Part shown: positions 24,924-33,038 of the stretch, in pieces
Layout of the letters: every line of letters begins with the position of its first letter
Position numbering within the stretch: position 1 is the first letter of the stretch
Assembly: GCF_021648855.1 (NCBI RefSeq)
Contig: NZ_JAKJHX010000050.1
Span: 1,194-34,240 of the forward strand
Source of the DNA: Tychonema litorale BBK16
GTDB taxonomy: Bacteria; Cyanobacteriota; Cyanobacteriia; Cyanobacteriales; Microcoleaceae
Direction: 5' to 3'
Length of the DNA: 33,047 nucleotides
Made by a program: the position numbers and the translations under genes
The notes under the pieces: model-generated
Seen by the model: only the letters and a program-made list of their open reading frames with translations
The model's database searches: none
Told to the model about the DNA's origin: nothing

Positions 24924-26312
24924 CTACTGAGTAGGTTGAGATTTTGCTTCCCCCGCATCCTTAGCCGACAAACCCTGATCCTGAACGCCAAAATACCACA
25001 AACTAGCAGCAGCTTCGGCGCGAGTCACCGACTTCTTTGGTTGGAACAAAGTTGTGAAACCAAAAACCCGGCGAATATTAGCTAAATCTCCATTGTTAAA
25101 ATCAGCTAAAACTGCCCGCGATGCTTGGGAGTCAATCTTGGAAGCATCTTGAAAACCCCACTTTTCTTTCACTCCATCAATGTTAGCTGTTGGCAAAACT
25201 TGACGAGTATCTAAAGGTACTTTCCAGAGAATCATGGCTTCGCGAGTTAAAGGTGCATCTGGGCGAAACTTAACATCTTTAGTTTCTCCAGAAATGGCAC
25301 TCGGAATTAAACCTGCTTCTGCTAAACCTTGAATTGCTGAAAAATCGGGGTCAGTTTTGGGGATGTCAGAAAAAGCTGGTTCGCTAGATTCTACTGCTAA
25401 TCTAATTTGTTTTGCTTGACGGCTGGTATAAATCTGATTGTTAGTGGCTACCAACCAGCGGGCGTATTCGCGACGAGTGACAATTTTGTTGGGATCGGGT
25501 AGAGTGTTGCCAGTTTCTACATTGGTGCCAGATTTGGATCGCACTTTTAGCACTTCCAACTGCGTCAAATCGGCTACATATTGTCGCAACTGTTGAGGAA
25601 TTTTGCTGTCCAATTCGCTGATTTTTGGAGATTTTGACACCGGGGATGGCGTTGGAGTTATTGAATCTGAATTAGCAGGAGTAGGGATGGGTGAAGGAGA
25701 TTGACTAGCATCGGAGTTACTAGGTTGAGGATTTGTGGCAATTTCCCCGCCTGGTTTGCCATATTCAATCCCAAATTCTGTAGAACCTCCTACTTTTTGA
25801 GTAGAAGAAAGCGAGACTGTTACCTGTAAATCATCTCGTGTTGCGACTAAAGAACCTTGTCCGTCGGGGGTTGGGAGACTGACTATTTCCCAGTTGCGAC
25901 GTCCAAATTCTGTGGAATAAAAGCTCTGAATGGAATTAATAGGATCGGTACTTTCGTAGCGCAGACGCACATTTTTGTCTGACGCGCTTGGCTCTGTCAC
26001 TTGGAGCAACTGAGCATTAGGATAGAGTGGAATCTCTGTTGGGAAATCGGCTGGTAGTTTGGCGGTTGTGCTGGTGTCAACTGGCGTCGCTGGCTGGGGG
26101 TTCGAGAAGGCGACGGGATTTTCTTTTAATTTGGGATCAGCGGCGAAGGATTCTTCGATCGCCTTGCTGTTGGGGCTGTTTGCACAAGCTGTCATGGAAA
26201 CCAGGAGACTGATTGTCAGCAAAGCACTTACAGTGAGTATGTAGGTTTTAGTGGTTTTAGCCGATCGCACCTGAGAGTCGCATCGCCGTTGAAAAAATAT
26301 AAGATTCAGCAT
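24924..26312 (-). CDS. SLH-domain lipoprotein
   Basis: This 462-residue protein has a hydrophobic N-terminal segment (TVSALLTISLLVSMTAC) ending in a likely lipobox with C43, so it is probably lipid-anchored in the envelope. Residues about 75-190 form an unnamed beta-rich domain (LPADFPTEIPLYPNAQLL, then FGRRNWEIVSLP) often seen in cyanobacterial envelope proteins. A Pro/Ser/Thr-rich linker follows (about 190-235). The C-terminal half holds two or three SLH modules, for example VTRREYARWLVATNN, AFSDIPKTDPDFSAIQGLAE and VTRAEAAASLWYFG, which bind wall polymers. It may tether the outer membrane or another protein to the wall. It is convergent with glsF. No catalytic domain is seen. Confidence 0.88.
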   Translation of the reverse strand: MLNLIFFQRRCDSQVRSAKTTKTYILTVSALLTISLLVSMTACANSPNSKAIEESFAADPKLKENPVAFSNPQPATPVDTSTTAKLPADFPTEIPLYPNAQLLQVTEPSASDKNVRLRYESTDPINSIQSFYSTEFGRRNWEIVSLPTPDGQGSLVATRDDLQVTVSLSSTQKVGGSTEFGIEYGKPGGEIATNPQPSNSDASQSPSPIPTPANSDSITPTPSPVSKSPKISELDSKIPQQLRQYVADLTQLEVLKVRSKSGTNVETGNTLPDPNKIVTRREYARWLVATNNQIYTSRQAKQIRLAVESSEPAFSDIPKTDPDFSAIQGLAEAGLIPSAISGETKDVKFRPDAPLTREAMILWKVPLDTRQVLPTANIDGVKEKWGFQDASKIDSQASRAVLADFNNGDLANIRRVFGFTTLFQPKKSVTRAEAAASLWYFGVQDQGLSAKDAGEAKSQPTQ

Positions 26313-26505
26313 AAATCCCTTGTTTGCGGATATGTATCTAGGCTAGCGCAGATCGATCGGGCAAATAAAATTTTTCCCAAAAATAAACCTCCTACATTTA
26401 TTCCTTGTGACTGCTACATTATTTGTCTCCTTTGTCAAGTTTGCCAGCCCCCTCAATACTCAATCGGAAATTAGTTATTGATTATTGATTATTAGTTCTA
26501 ATCAT

Positions 26506-26593
26506 CAATTCCCAATCCCCAATTCCCAATGCCCAATTCCCAATGCCCAATTCCCCATTCCCCATTCCCCATTCCCAATTCCCTATCCCCTAT
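26506..26593. repeat. Tandem heptamer repeat, CAATTCC type, left of BON gene
   Basis: About 12.6 head-to-tail copies of a 7-base unit: CAATTCC with variants CAATCCC, CAATGCC, CCATTCC and CTATCCC. It is a simple-sequence array of the LTRR kind known in filamentous cyanobacteria. The rest of 26313-26736 is AT-rich with no gene visible. Confidence 0.92.
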
Positions 26594-26736
26594 GACATAG
26601 ATCAAAGTTACACCTGTGGAGCGATGTAAATATTTATCCAATTTTTTATATTAAAGATAAGGTTTTAAATCCCACAAATTGCCAACAAAGCATCTGTCCT
26701 ATCATCTAAAACTTACCTGTAGGGTATTCAAATTTT

Positions 26737-27201
26737 ATGAATAAGCTAACACCATTTCTTATCAGCGGTATTCTATTATTTGGAGCAGTCGCTTGTAGCG
26801 AAGCTGCCAAAACTAGCGCTGATGCTCCTAATTCTACCACACAAACTGCCGCTAGTCCTCCCCCAGCCGATACAGTTCAAAAAACTCAGGGCGACGCAAC
26901 TAGCGATATTCGCAAAGCCCAAGCAAATTCTGATATTAGGGCGCGAGAACAGCGAAACAATGTGACTGGTGGCGATGCTATCAGAGCCGACGGCGACCTG
27001 AAAAGTGAAGTTCGCTCTAAGTTGGAAGTAAATATCGTCAAAGGTCAATTGACAGTTGAAGCAAAAGACGGGCTGGTAACTGTAGGAGGCACTGTTCCAA
27101 GTCAACAAGACTTAGCTAAAATTGAACCCTTAGCTAAAGAAATTAAGGGTGTCAAGAATGTGAACGTTACGGCAGTTGTTGCCCCAGCTCCAGCTAAATA
27201 A
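26737..27201 (+). CDS. BON-domain lipoprotein
   Basis: This 154-residue protein has a lipoprotein signal, [21 protein letters not shown], with the lipidated Cys at position 20. A Ser/Thr/Pro-rich linker and a charged segment ([18 protein letters not shown]) precede a BON domain (about residues 83-150; [47 protein letters not shown]). BON domains are periplasmic phospholipid-binding modules found in OsmY and secretins, and such proteins often help the envelope survive osmotic stress. The gene is alone, bracketed by heptamer repeat arrays in opposite orientation. The start ATG at 26737 is the natural start of the signal peptide. Confidence 0.92.
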   Translation: MNKLTPFLISGILLFGAVACSEAAKTSADAPNSTTQTAASPPPADTVQKTQGDATSDIRKAQANSDIRAREQRNNVTGGDAIRADGDLKSEVRSKLEVNIVKGQLTVEAKDGLVTVGGTVPSQQDLAKIEPLAKEIKGVKNVNVTAVVAPAPAK

Positions 27202-27211
27202 GCTTCATTTT

Positions 27212-27335
27212 GGAATTGGGAATGGGGAATTGGGAATTGGGCATTGGGAATTGGGCATTGGGAATTGGGCATTGGGAATAACCAATAACCAATAACCAAT
27301 AACCAATAACTAATAACTAATAACCAATAACTAAT
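27212..27335. repeat. Tandem heptamer repeats, GGAATTG then AATAACC types
   Basis: About nine copies of GGAATTG/GGCATTG (27212-27278), the reverse complement of the array left of the BON gene, run directly into about eight copies of AATAACC/AATAACT (27277-27335). The two heptamers share the 7-base period but not the sequence. Confidence 0.92.
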
Positions 27336-27493
27336 TCTGATAAGTAGTTAGAGGTCAGTCGGAAGAGAGAGGCTGCACTTACCCCCAGCGGTCGATGAAA
27401 ATTCCTTGCAAAAATGACTAAATATAGCAAGGTCAGTCAGCAGGAAAAGTTCTGTAGTTGTGTAAAAGTAGTATATTTTCAAGGAGAAAAAAA

Positions 27494-28702
27494 ATGGCTT
27501 TAGGTCAACACAAGCGGGCTGTAGGATCATTCTCTAATTATCGAGATACTGAACTCGCTCTCACTGAACTCCAAAGTTCAGGGTTTCCGATGAGTAAAGT
27601 TTCGGTAGTTGGGGAAAATCTCGATCAAGGCAAAGTTGCTGGTGCTAAAGCCAGCAAGAGTACCGACGAAAAAGTTGGTGGCGGCGCAAAAGCAGGGGCG
27701 ACAGCAGGAGTTGTGACTGGGGGTTTGATTGGCTTGCTCGGAAGCATTGGTGCGCTGGCGATTCCGGGAGTTGGGCCTGTGATGGCGGGGGGTGCTCTGG
27801 CAACTCTGCTGGCTGATACTGCTGTTGGAGGCGCGATTGGAGCGGCTGCCGGCAGTGTAGTTGGTGGTTTGGTAGGTTTGGGAGTTCCCGAAGCCCAAGC
27901 TAAGGTTTACAGCGATCGCATTTCTCGCGGAGAATATTTGGTATTCGTAGAAGGAACAGACAGCGAAATCGCCACAGCAGAAAGAATTTTCAGTGTGCGG
28001 GGTATTCAAGATTGGGGCATTTATGATGTGCCGACAGACAGTGGGCGCAAAGTTTCGGGTCGTCAGAAGCGCGCTGTGGGTGTATTTTCTACCCGCCGCG
28101 AGACGGAACAAGCGCTCACGGAACTTAGAACTGGTGGTTTCGACATGGATCGGGTTTCTGTCATCGCTAAGGATGCGGACTCCAAAGGCGAAATCGCAGG
28201 CATTGATGTCAAAGATAGCGCTGATAACAAGGCTGATGAAGGTGCCACGAAGGGTGCTCTCACAGGCGGCACTTTGGGCGGTTTGACTGGCTTGTTGGTG
28301 GGCCTGGGCCTAGTTGCTATTCCGGGAATCGGGCCGATTATGCTGGCAGGGGCCTCAGCTACGGCGATCGCGACTACACTTGCTGGTACTGCTTTGGGTG
28401 CGGCTGCGGGTAGCTTGATCGGAGCTTTAGTCGGTTTGGGAATTCCCGAAGAGGAAGCTAAAGCATACAGCGATCGGGTGACCAGGGGAGATTACTTGGT
28501 ACTGCTTGACGGTACCGAAGCAGAAGTCGCTAAAGCTGAAACCATTCTGAGCCGTGGAGGCATTCAGGATTGGAGCATCTACGACTCTCCCAGCGTCGAT
28601 AGCGCTCGTGCTAACTACGGTGTTCCAGGGACTCCCGGCGTCGATACCACGGCTGATATTTACGACCCAAATCAGGGCGTTAGCAGTAGCCGTCGGCTAT
28701 AA
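27494..28702 (+). CDS. Tandem-duplicated general-stress-protein-like membrane protein
   Basis: This 402-residue protein consists of two similar halves of about 185 residues. Each begins with a YflT/GSP17M-like domain (KRAVGSFSNYRDTELALTEL and KRAVGVFSTRRETEQALTEL), followed by a long Gly/Ala-rich hydrophobic region (GLIGLLGSIGALAIPGVGPV and LTGLLVGLGLVAIPGIGPIM) and the same ending (AKVYSDRISRGEYLVFVEGT / AKAYSDRVTRGDYLVLLDGT, then GIQDWGIYD / GIQDWSIYD). The Gly-rich parts may insert in the membrane. Relatives respond to heat, salt or desiccation in bacteria; a stress role here is inferred. I chose ATG 27494, preceded by AAGGAG, over an upstream GTG at 27458. It ends in a strong terminator. 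Confidence 0.9.
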   Translation: MALGQHKRAVGSFSNYRDTELALTELQSSGFPMSKVSVVGENLDQGKVAGAKASKSTDEKVGGGAKAGATAGVVTGGLIGLLGSIGALAIPGVGPVMAGGALATLLADTAVGGAIGAAAGSVVGGLVGLGVPEAQAKVYSDRISRGEYLVFVEGTDSEIATAERIFSVRGIQDWGIYDVPTDSGRKVSGRQKRAVGVFSTRRETEQALTELRTGGFDMDRVSVIAKDADSKGEIAGIDVKDSADNKADEGATKGALTGGTLGGLTGLLVGLGLVAIPGIGPIMLAGASATAIATTLAGTALGAAAGSLIGALVGLGIPEEEAKAYSDRVTRGDYLVLLDGTEAEVAKAETILSRGGIQDWSIYDSPSVDSARANYGVPGTPGVDTTADIYDPNQGVSSSRRL

Positions 28703-28746
28703 GTGAACTCAGCTCTTTTGATTAGAGATTGAGGCACTAAATAATC

Positions 28747-28793
28747 TCAAAAGTCAGCAATTGTAGAGAAATTGCTGACTTTTGATTTTTTTC
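28747..28793 (+). terminator. Rho-independent terminator of the stress-protein gene
   Basis: Perfect 16-base arms (TCAAAAGTCAGCAATT 28747-28762 and its complement 28770-28785) with a 7-base loop are followed by a run of T. It is the strongest terminator in the window. Confidence 0.95.
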
Positions 28794-29002
28794 TTTGGTT
28801 TATATTAATTCGTAATATTAATTTTTATACCCCAGATTCACGATAAATTTTGGGTCTGTAACACTGACTACTGCTAGATTTCAAACGAAGCAGTACGATC
28901 TAATTTCATGACATATTTTACGCAGATCTTGCTCAATTAGTCCGATAGCGACTATCTTTAGATTATGGGGAGCTAATTTCAGAAACTTATAGAGACGAAG
29001 TA

Positions 29003-29195
29003 GCCGAGTCCCACGCGCAGGGTAGGGCCTGCGGTGCTTGGCAACTAAAGTGGGGCTAGACGTGTTCCTCACTTTAAAACACCGTAGAGGGAAACAATTG
29101 GAGTACCTTGAAGGAAGTTCTTGATATTCTTAACAGGACTCAGAAGCCTAGACCATATCGCTTGCGATTGGTTTAGGAGCGTCACAACCGCAAGC
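29003..29195 (+). ncRNA. Structured RNA candidate, HEARO/IscB omega-RNA-like
   Basis: Three strong consecutive hairpins lie here: 29003-29042 (outer GCCGAG/CTTGGC, inner CGCAGG/CCTGCG), 29046-29076 (TAAAGTGGGG/CCTCACTTTA, one mismatch) and 29147-29177 (CCTAGACC.../GGTTTAGG). The unpaired stretches contain ACCGTAGAGGGAAACAA and AACAGGACTCAGAAGCC. The loop GCTTGCG (29160-29166) is complementary to CGCAAGC (29189-29195), which would make a pseudoknot. The order of elements reminds me of HEARO RNAs, the guide scaffolds of IscB, which often occur without their ORF in cyanobacteria. No iscB follows. The hairpins are seen; the family name is from memory only. Confidence 0.45.
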
Positions 29196-29889
29196 ACTTA
29201 TGGATCGAATAAGGATTAACGGTAAGTATATAAGCGCGGGAGCATGGGATTGGCTCGCGGCTTGTTTTTCCGCGAAATTTCAGGCGAGGCATAGTGTGTT
29301 GCTTTCTTCGTTTGTAACTCGCTCAGAACTCAGAGGGGAACAGCCTTCCTGTTGGCTTTCACTGGCATCGTACACAGTGGGGGGAGGTGACACTAGCTGA
29401 GCTGACCGGGCTCTGCTGTCACAGGTTCTCGAAGCTAGAAGACAGAAGGTACAAGGCAGAATGGGTTTAAGCTCTGATACTTTGTTTATTTCTGGTAGTA
29501 ATAAATTCGATCGCCTGTATCGGCAATTTTTCGGGTCAGAATGTGGCATAGAAGCCACCAGCGATACTCCAAATACTCGATCGCTCTTGTCAAGATCGAT
29601 CGACAACTTCTAGATATTTTGGTAAATGGTTAGTAATTAATAGTTAGCTGTTAGCAGTTAGTAGAAAATACAACTAATCACTAATAACTAATCATTAAGA
29701 TCAACCTAAAACTAACTATTAACAAAATAAGACTTCCCTCGCAGGCTGCCGGGAATAAACCAGTTTTTGCAATTATTGCTGTTGTGATAAGTATTTGTTG
29801 AATAAATACTAGCAGCCTCGAAATTACAAATTTGTTAGACAGCATAGAATATCGAATCGAGAACTCAAGGAAACTCACTCAACTTTTTT
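29196..29889. other. Gene-free stretch between structured RNA and pentapeptide gene
   Basis: No convincing gene is present. A 36-nt hairpin at 29387-29422 (GTGACA/TGTCAC outside, AGCTGAGC/GCTCTGCT inside) stands out. From about 29625 to 29700 there are loosely repeated TTAGTAATTAATAGTTAGC and TAACTAATC-like units. Short open frames here show no family feature. Confidence 0.5.
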
Positions 29890-30951
29890 ATGAATTCCAC
29901 TGAACATTTAAGTGCTGATGAACTTTTAATTAGACATGGAAACGGAGAACGAGATTTTCGAGGCGCAAGCCTCATCAAAGCTAATCTCAGTGAAGCTAAT
30001 CTCAGTCGGACAAACTTGAGCAAAGCCAACTTAAAAGGCGCGAACTTAATTAGAAGTAAACTGATTGCAGCTAATTTGAATGGAGCTGACTTAAGCGGTG
30101 CGAATTTATCTAAAGCTAAATTAATTGAAACGAACCTCGGCGGTTCTAGTTTAACTGGAACTATTGCCATAGAAGCCGATTTTAGTGGAGCAAATCTCAC
30201 CGGAGCAATATTATCTCATGCTGACTTCAGCAAAGCGATTCTGATTGGAGCAAGTTTAGTAGGAGCTTGTGCGCTCAACGGCTCGAAACTAAGTGAAGCT
30301 AAATTAAGTGGGGCGACGCTGAGCCGAGCAATTCTGAGCGGGGTTGACTTAAGCAAAGCAAATCTAACTAGAGCGATTATGAGCGAGATAGATTTGAGTG
30401 GAGCTAACATGATGGGAGCAACTTTGATTCGGGCTTACATCAATCGCGGAAATCTCAGTGGTGTCAATTTGGTTGGAGCTTTTTTGAGCGAAGTAAGTAT
30501 GCGGGAGGCTTGTGTGTGCGCTGCTAATTTGAGCGGTGCTGATTTGAGTGGTGCTGATTTACAATCGGCTAATTTGAATGGATCTAATTTGAGCAGTGCC
30601 GACTTGCAAGGCGCTAATTTGAGTAAAGCTAATTTAAATGGTTTGATGCTCCAGAATGCTGATTTGCGGGGTGCAAATTTGAACAAAGCTTCTTTGCGGG
30701 GTGCAAATTTGAGTGGTGCAAATTTGAGTGGTGCTAGCTTGCTGGAAGCGGACTTGCGGGGAGCTAATTTGTCGGGAGCTAATTTGTCGGGAGCCGGTTT
30801 GCTCCTGAGTTCTCTGGCGGGAGCAAATTTAACAGGGGCTAATTTGTCGGAAGCTAATTTGATTGGGGCTAGCTTGAATGTTGCTAATTTGAATGAGGCG
30901 GCTTTGAGCGGGGCAATTTTGCCGAACGGAGCTACTCACAGTCGGGATTGA
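29890..30951 (+). CDS. Pentapeptide-repeat protein
   Basis: After a 22-residue lead (MNSTEHLSADELLIRHGNGE) almost the whole 353-residue protein is made of A(N/D)LSG-type pentapeptides, around 60 in a row, such as ANLSGANLSGASLLEADLRG. Such repeats fold into a right-handed square beta-helix. There is no signal peptide or added catalytic domain, so it is probably cytoplasmic. Family members range from DNA mimics that protect gyrase to proteins with no known role; cyanobacteria carry many. The second half (about 30520-30890) uses near-identical codons for successive repeats, while the first half is more diverged. The function is unknown. Confidence 0.95.
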   Translation: MNSTEHLSADELLIRHGNGERDFRGASLIKANLSEANLSRTNLSKANLKGANLIRSKLIAANLNGADLSGANLSKAKLIETNLGGSSLTGTIAIEADFSGANLTGAILSHADFSKAILIGASLVGACALNGSKLSEAKLSGATLSRAILSGVDLSKANLTRAIMSEIDLSGANMMGATLIRAYINRGNLSGVNLVGAFLSEVSMREACVCAANLSGADLSGADLQSANLNGSNLSSADLQGANLSKANLNGLMLQNADLRGANLNKASLRGANLSGANLSGASLLEADLRGANLSGANLSGAGLLLSSLAGANLTGANLSEANLIGASLNVANLNEAALSGAILPNGATHSRD

Positions 30952-31027
30952 TTGAGTTAGCTGTTGGCTGTTGACGGTTGACTGTTAACAGCAGATTCCA
31001 CGTTTATGAAGTACATTCAATATCCTC

Positions 31028-31056
31028 GTAGGGACACAGCAGTGCCGTGTCCCTAC
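31028..31056. repeat. Dispersed palindromic repeat copy
   Basis: GTAGGGACAC ... GTGTCCCTAC forms a palindrome with one mismatched position, and is the same family as the pair at 3194-3256. It lies between the pentapeptide gene and speD. Confidence 0.8.
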
Positions 31057-31217
31057 AAGAACTAGACTTCCATATCTGAAAAGTGCTGTAACAGCCAACC
31101 GTCAAGCGCCACGAAGTAAGTTTAAAATTTTTGAGAAATATACTTGCAAAATTTTAGAGACCGTGCTAAAGTTAAAAGGTTTGAGACTTAAAATCAATAG
31201 AGGTAAAACCCCGCAGA

Positions 31218-31640
31218 ATGAAACAATTGGGAACCCATCTGGTCGCTGATGCTTGGCAGTCTCCTGGAGACCTGCTCAACGATCCTGAACGTATCCGCCG
31301 CGCTATTCTCGATGCGATCGAAGCCGGAGGAGCTACTCTCATCGATTTGTGCGTACACCAGTTTAGTCCTCACGGAGTGACGGCTACTGCTACTTTGGCA
31401 GAGTCTCATATAGCAATCCATACTTGGCCTGAACACGGTTATTTTGCCGCAGACTTATTTTTCTGCGGAGCCGGCGACCCTCACAAGGCCATGAAGGTGC
31501 TACAGACAGCTCTGGAAGCTAAACAGGTCAAACTCACCGAGTTCACGCGCGGTTTCGAGCCCGGGGTGGGCATCTTAGGTTCTGCTTCTGAAGAACAATA
31601 TGCACCTCGTTTGATAGAAGCGAGTGCTGCTAGAGTATAA
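31218..31640 (+). CDS. speD: S-adenosylmethionine decarboxylase proenzyme
   Basis: This 140-residue protein is the small bacterial-type AdoMet decarboxylase, which makes decarboxylated SAM as aminopropyl donor for spermidine synthesis. The proenzyme cleaves itself between E62 and S63 in LAESHIAIHTWPEHGY, and the serine becomes the catalytic pyruvoyl group. H68 in the same motif and the Cys in FFCGAGDPHKA are the usual processing and proton-transfer residues. The beginning MKQLGTHLVADAW and the end FTRGF are also typical. The length fits the family. AGAGGT lies upstream of the ATG. The two cleaved chains would be about 62 and 78 residues. The gene stands alone. Confidence 0.96.
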   Translation: MKQLGTHLVADAWQSPGDLLNDPERIRRAILDAIEAGGATLIDLCVHQFSPHGVTATATLAESHIAIHTWPEHGYFAADLFFCGAGDPHKAMKVLQTALEAKQVKLTEFTRGFEPGVGILGSASEEQYAPRLIEASAARV

Positions 31641-31688
31641 CCAACCAATTAGCTTAACTTTAACTATTTTATGCTAGGTTTTGGTTGA

Positions 31689-31722
31689 AATCCCACGGTT
31701 CGAGCCGTGGGATTATTGTTTT
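31689..31722. terminator. Bidirectional terminator between speD and the next gene
   Basis: A perfect 10-bp stem AATCCCACGG (31689-31698) / CCGTGGGATT (31705-31714) has a 6-base loop and is followed by a weak T-rich stretch. It lies between convergent genes. The shape also resembles IS605-type end hairpins. Confidence 0.65.
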
Positions 31723-31728
31723 GGAAAC

Positions 31729-32340
31729 TTACTTTTTCATCAACAAAGGGCGGACAACTATATAACCAGCGCCAAAAGCGGCAATGACAATCAGAAAAAT
31801 GGCGATCGCTAACCACAATCCGCTTAAGTCTGATGCTTTTTTTGGTTGAGTACGCAAACGGTGGGGAGTTTCCGGTACTTCTGTAAATAGTTTTTCTGGA
31901 AGTTTTTCTGGGATTGGGGCGGCTGTGGGTTCCGGTTCCGCTACAGGGAAGGGAAATGATACAGTTTGATTAGCCGGAGTTGGTTCGTTGGGTATGGCAG
32001 AGTTAGCCTGTAATGCTAAAGAGGCAAGGCGAGGCGATGCAGCGGTGAGATTAAATCTGTTGACTGAGGGCATTTGAGGCATCCCTGTCTGGCTAACACC
32101 TTGAGCTGAGTTGACTGCTTGCTGTAAGTATACTGATGCTTGGACTACTGTTTCTACTTCTCGCCGCAGTTCTTGATTTTGTTGAAGTAGTTGCTGGTTA
32201 TGGGTTTTGAGAGAGTCAAGCATTGCTTGGGCGGATTGCAATTCGGCTGTGACTTCTCGGTAAAGGGAAATGGGTACTGATGAAGAGTAGTTATTTGAGT
32301 TGTCTGAGGAGTTATTTTCAGGTAAGGTAGTATTTTGCAT
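31729..32340 (-). CDS. Coiled-coil protein with C-terminal membrane anchor
   Basis: This 203-residue protein has a polar Asn/Ser-rich start, a coiled coil (about residues 25-75; YREVTAELQSAQAMLDSLKT and QQLLQQNQELRREVETVV), a Pro-rich linker (about 110-165), and one transmembrane helix near the end (SGLWLAIAIFLIVIAAFGAG) followed by RPLLMKK. This is the layout of a tail-anchored inner-membrane protein. I do not recognise a named family, though similar proteins seem common in filamentous cyanobacteria. It is convergent with speD and divergent from queF. A role as a scaffold or adaptor is only a guess. Confidence 0.85.
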   Translation of the reverse strand: MQNTTLPENNSSDNSNNYSSSVPISLYREVTAELQSAQAMLDSLKTHNQQLLQQNQELRREVETVVQASVYLQQAVNSAQGVSQTGMPQMPSVNRFNLTAASPRLASLALQANSAIPNEPTPANQTVSFPFPVAEPEPTAAPIPEKLPEKLFTEVPETPHRLRTQPKKASDLSGLWLAIAIFLIVIAAFGAGYIVVRPLLMKK

Positions 32341-32482
32341 AATTTGTAGATGGCGAGAGTGAGCTATTTTAGTTTAGCCTGAGAGTATTTGCAATTAGAT
32401 CGATCGCCACACAATTCGTCAAGATATTTGTTAGAGATATCGATAGTTAGTTTGATTAAATGTTATCCGTTTGCAGTCCGCT

Positions 32483-32902
32483 ATGAACAACCATCCAATA
32501 GAACAAAGTATGTCGCAAAAGTCAAGTGAAGAGGAAATGAAATACGGCGAACGGGAGATTTTGGACGGGGAGTTAATTACCTTCCCAAATCCGCGAATCG
32601 GGCGACGCTACTCGGTTAACATTACTTTACCGGAGTTCACTTGTAAGTGTCCGTTTTCGGGTTATCCCGATTTTGCGGCGATTCATATTACTTATGTGCC
32701 GGATGAACGAGTGGTGGAATTGAAGGCGCTGAAGCTGTATATTAATAGTTATCGCGATCGCTACATTTCTCACGAAGAATCAATCAATCAAATTTTAGAT
32801 GATTTTGTCGCAGCTTGTTCGCCGTTGGAAGCGACGATTAAGGGTGATTTTTTGCCACGGGGGAACGTGCACACTGTGGTTGAGGTGCGGCACGAGAAGT
32901 AG
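32483..32902 (+). CDS. queF: NADPH-dependent 7-cyano-7-deazaguanine reductase (QueF)
   Basis: This 139-residue enzyme reduces preQ0 to preQ1 in the synthesis of queuosine, a modified base at the wobble position of tRNAs for Asn, Asp, His and Tyr. It is the short, type I form. Visible motifs are FTCKCPFSGYPDFA with the catalytic Cys that forms a thioimide with the nitrile, then the QueF signature ELKALKLYINSYRDRYISHE, which binds NADPH, and the final GNVHTVVEVRH. I chose ATG 32483 over an upstream TTG; an in-frame ATG at 32510 is also possible, since the family's conserved part begins near KYGEREI. It stands alone; other queuosine genes are not in the window. Confidence 0.95.
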   Translation: MNNHPIEQSMSQKSSEEEMKYGEREILDGELITFPNPRIGRRYSVNITLPEFTCKCPFSGYPDFAAIHITYVPDERVVELKALKLYINSYRDRYISHEESINQILDDFVAACSPLEATIKGDFLPRGNVHTVVEVRHEK

Positions 32903-32915
32903 CAGGTATAGCCCA

Positions 32916-32964
32916 GATGAGATACCTGCCCGCTTGAACTGCTTTAGCAGGCAGGTATCTCATC
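32916..32964. repeat. Perfect inverted repeat after queF
   Basis: GATGAGATACCTGCC (32916-32930) and its exact complement (32950-32964) enclose 19 bases. There is no T run, so it is a poor intrinsic terminator, but it may still stop transcription or protect the queF message. Confidence 0.75.
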
Positions 32965-33013
32965 GGAGAGGGATTCTAATGACATAAATTTTTTGACCAA
33001 AAAAAGGGGATAC

Positions 33014-33038
33014 AAGCCCCGTCCTTTTAGGACGGCTT
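33014..33038. repeat. IS200/IS605-type hairpin at the right edge
   Basis: AAGCC plus GTCC pairs with GGAC plus GGCTT around a TTTTA loop, with two extra C. The context GATACAAGCCCCGTCC ... CTTGATT resembles ends of cyanobacterial IS200/IS605 elements, so one may begin or end at the window edge. No reading frame can be judged from the few bases left. Confidence 0.5.

Noticed and set aside
26506..27335. CRISPR array
   Set aside because: The repeats are 7-base tandem units without spacers, and no cas genes are nearby.
28881..29072. 63-codon minus-strand frame across the structured RNA candidate
   Set aside because: It runs through the strong hairpins at 29003-29076, which explain the sequence better than a protein does.
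29387..29422. Group II intron domain V
   Set aside because: The size fits, but the catalytic triad, tetraloop and the usual GUGYG start and downstream domain VI could not be found.
29000..29450. RNase P RNA or tmRNA
   Set aside because: The conserved GAGGAAAGTCC core of RNase P and the tag-peptide region and tRNA-like ends of tmRNA are absent.
29200..29606. Short open frames on both strands (66 and 108 codons) in the gene-free region
   Set aside because: Neither resembles IscB, TnpB or any other family, and both overlap a hairpin; they are more likely chance frames in non-coding DNA.
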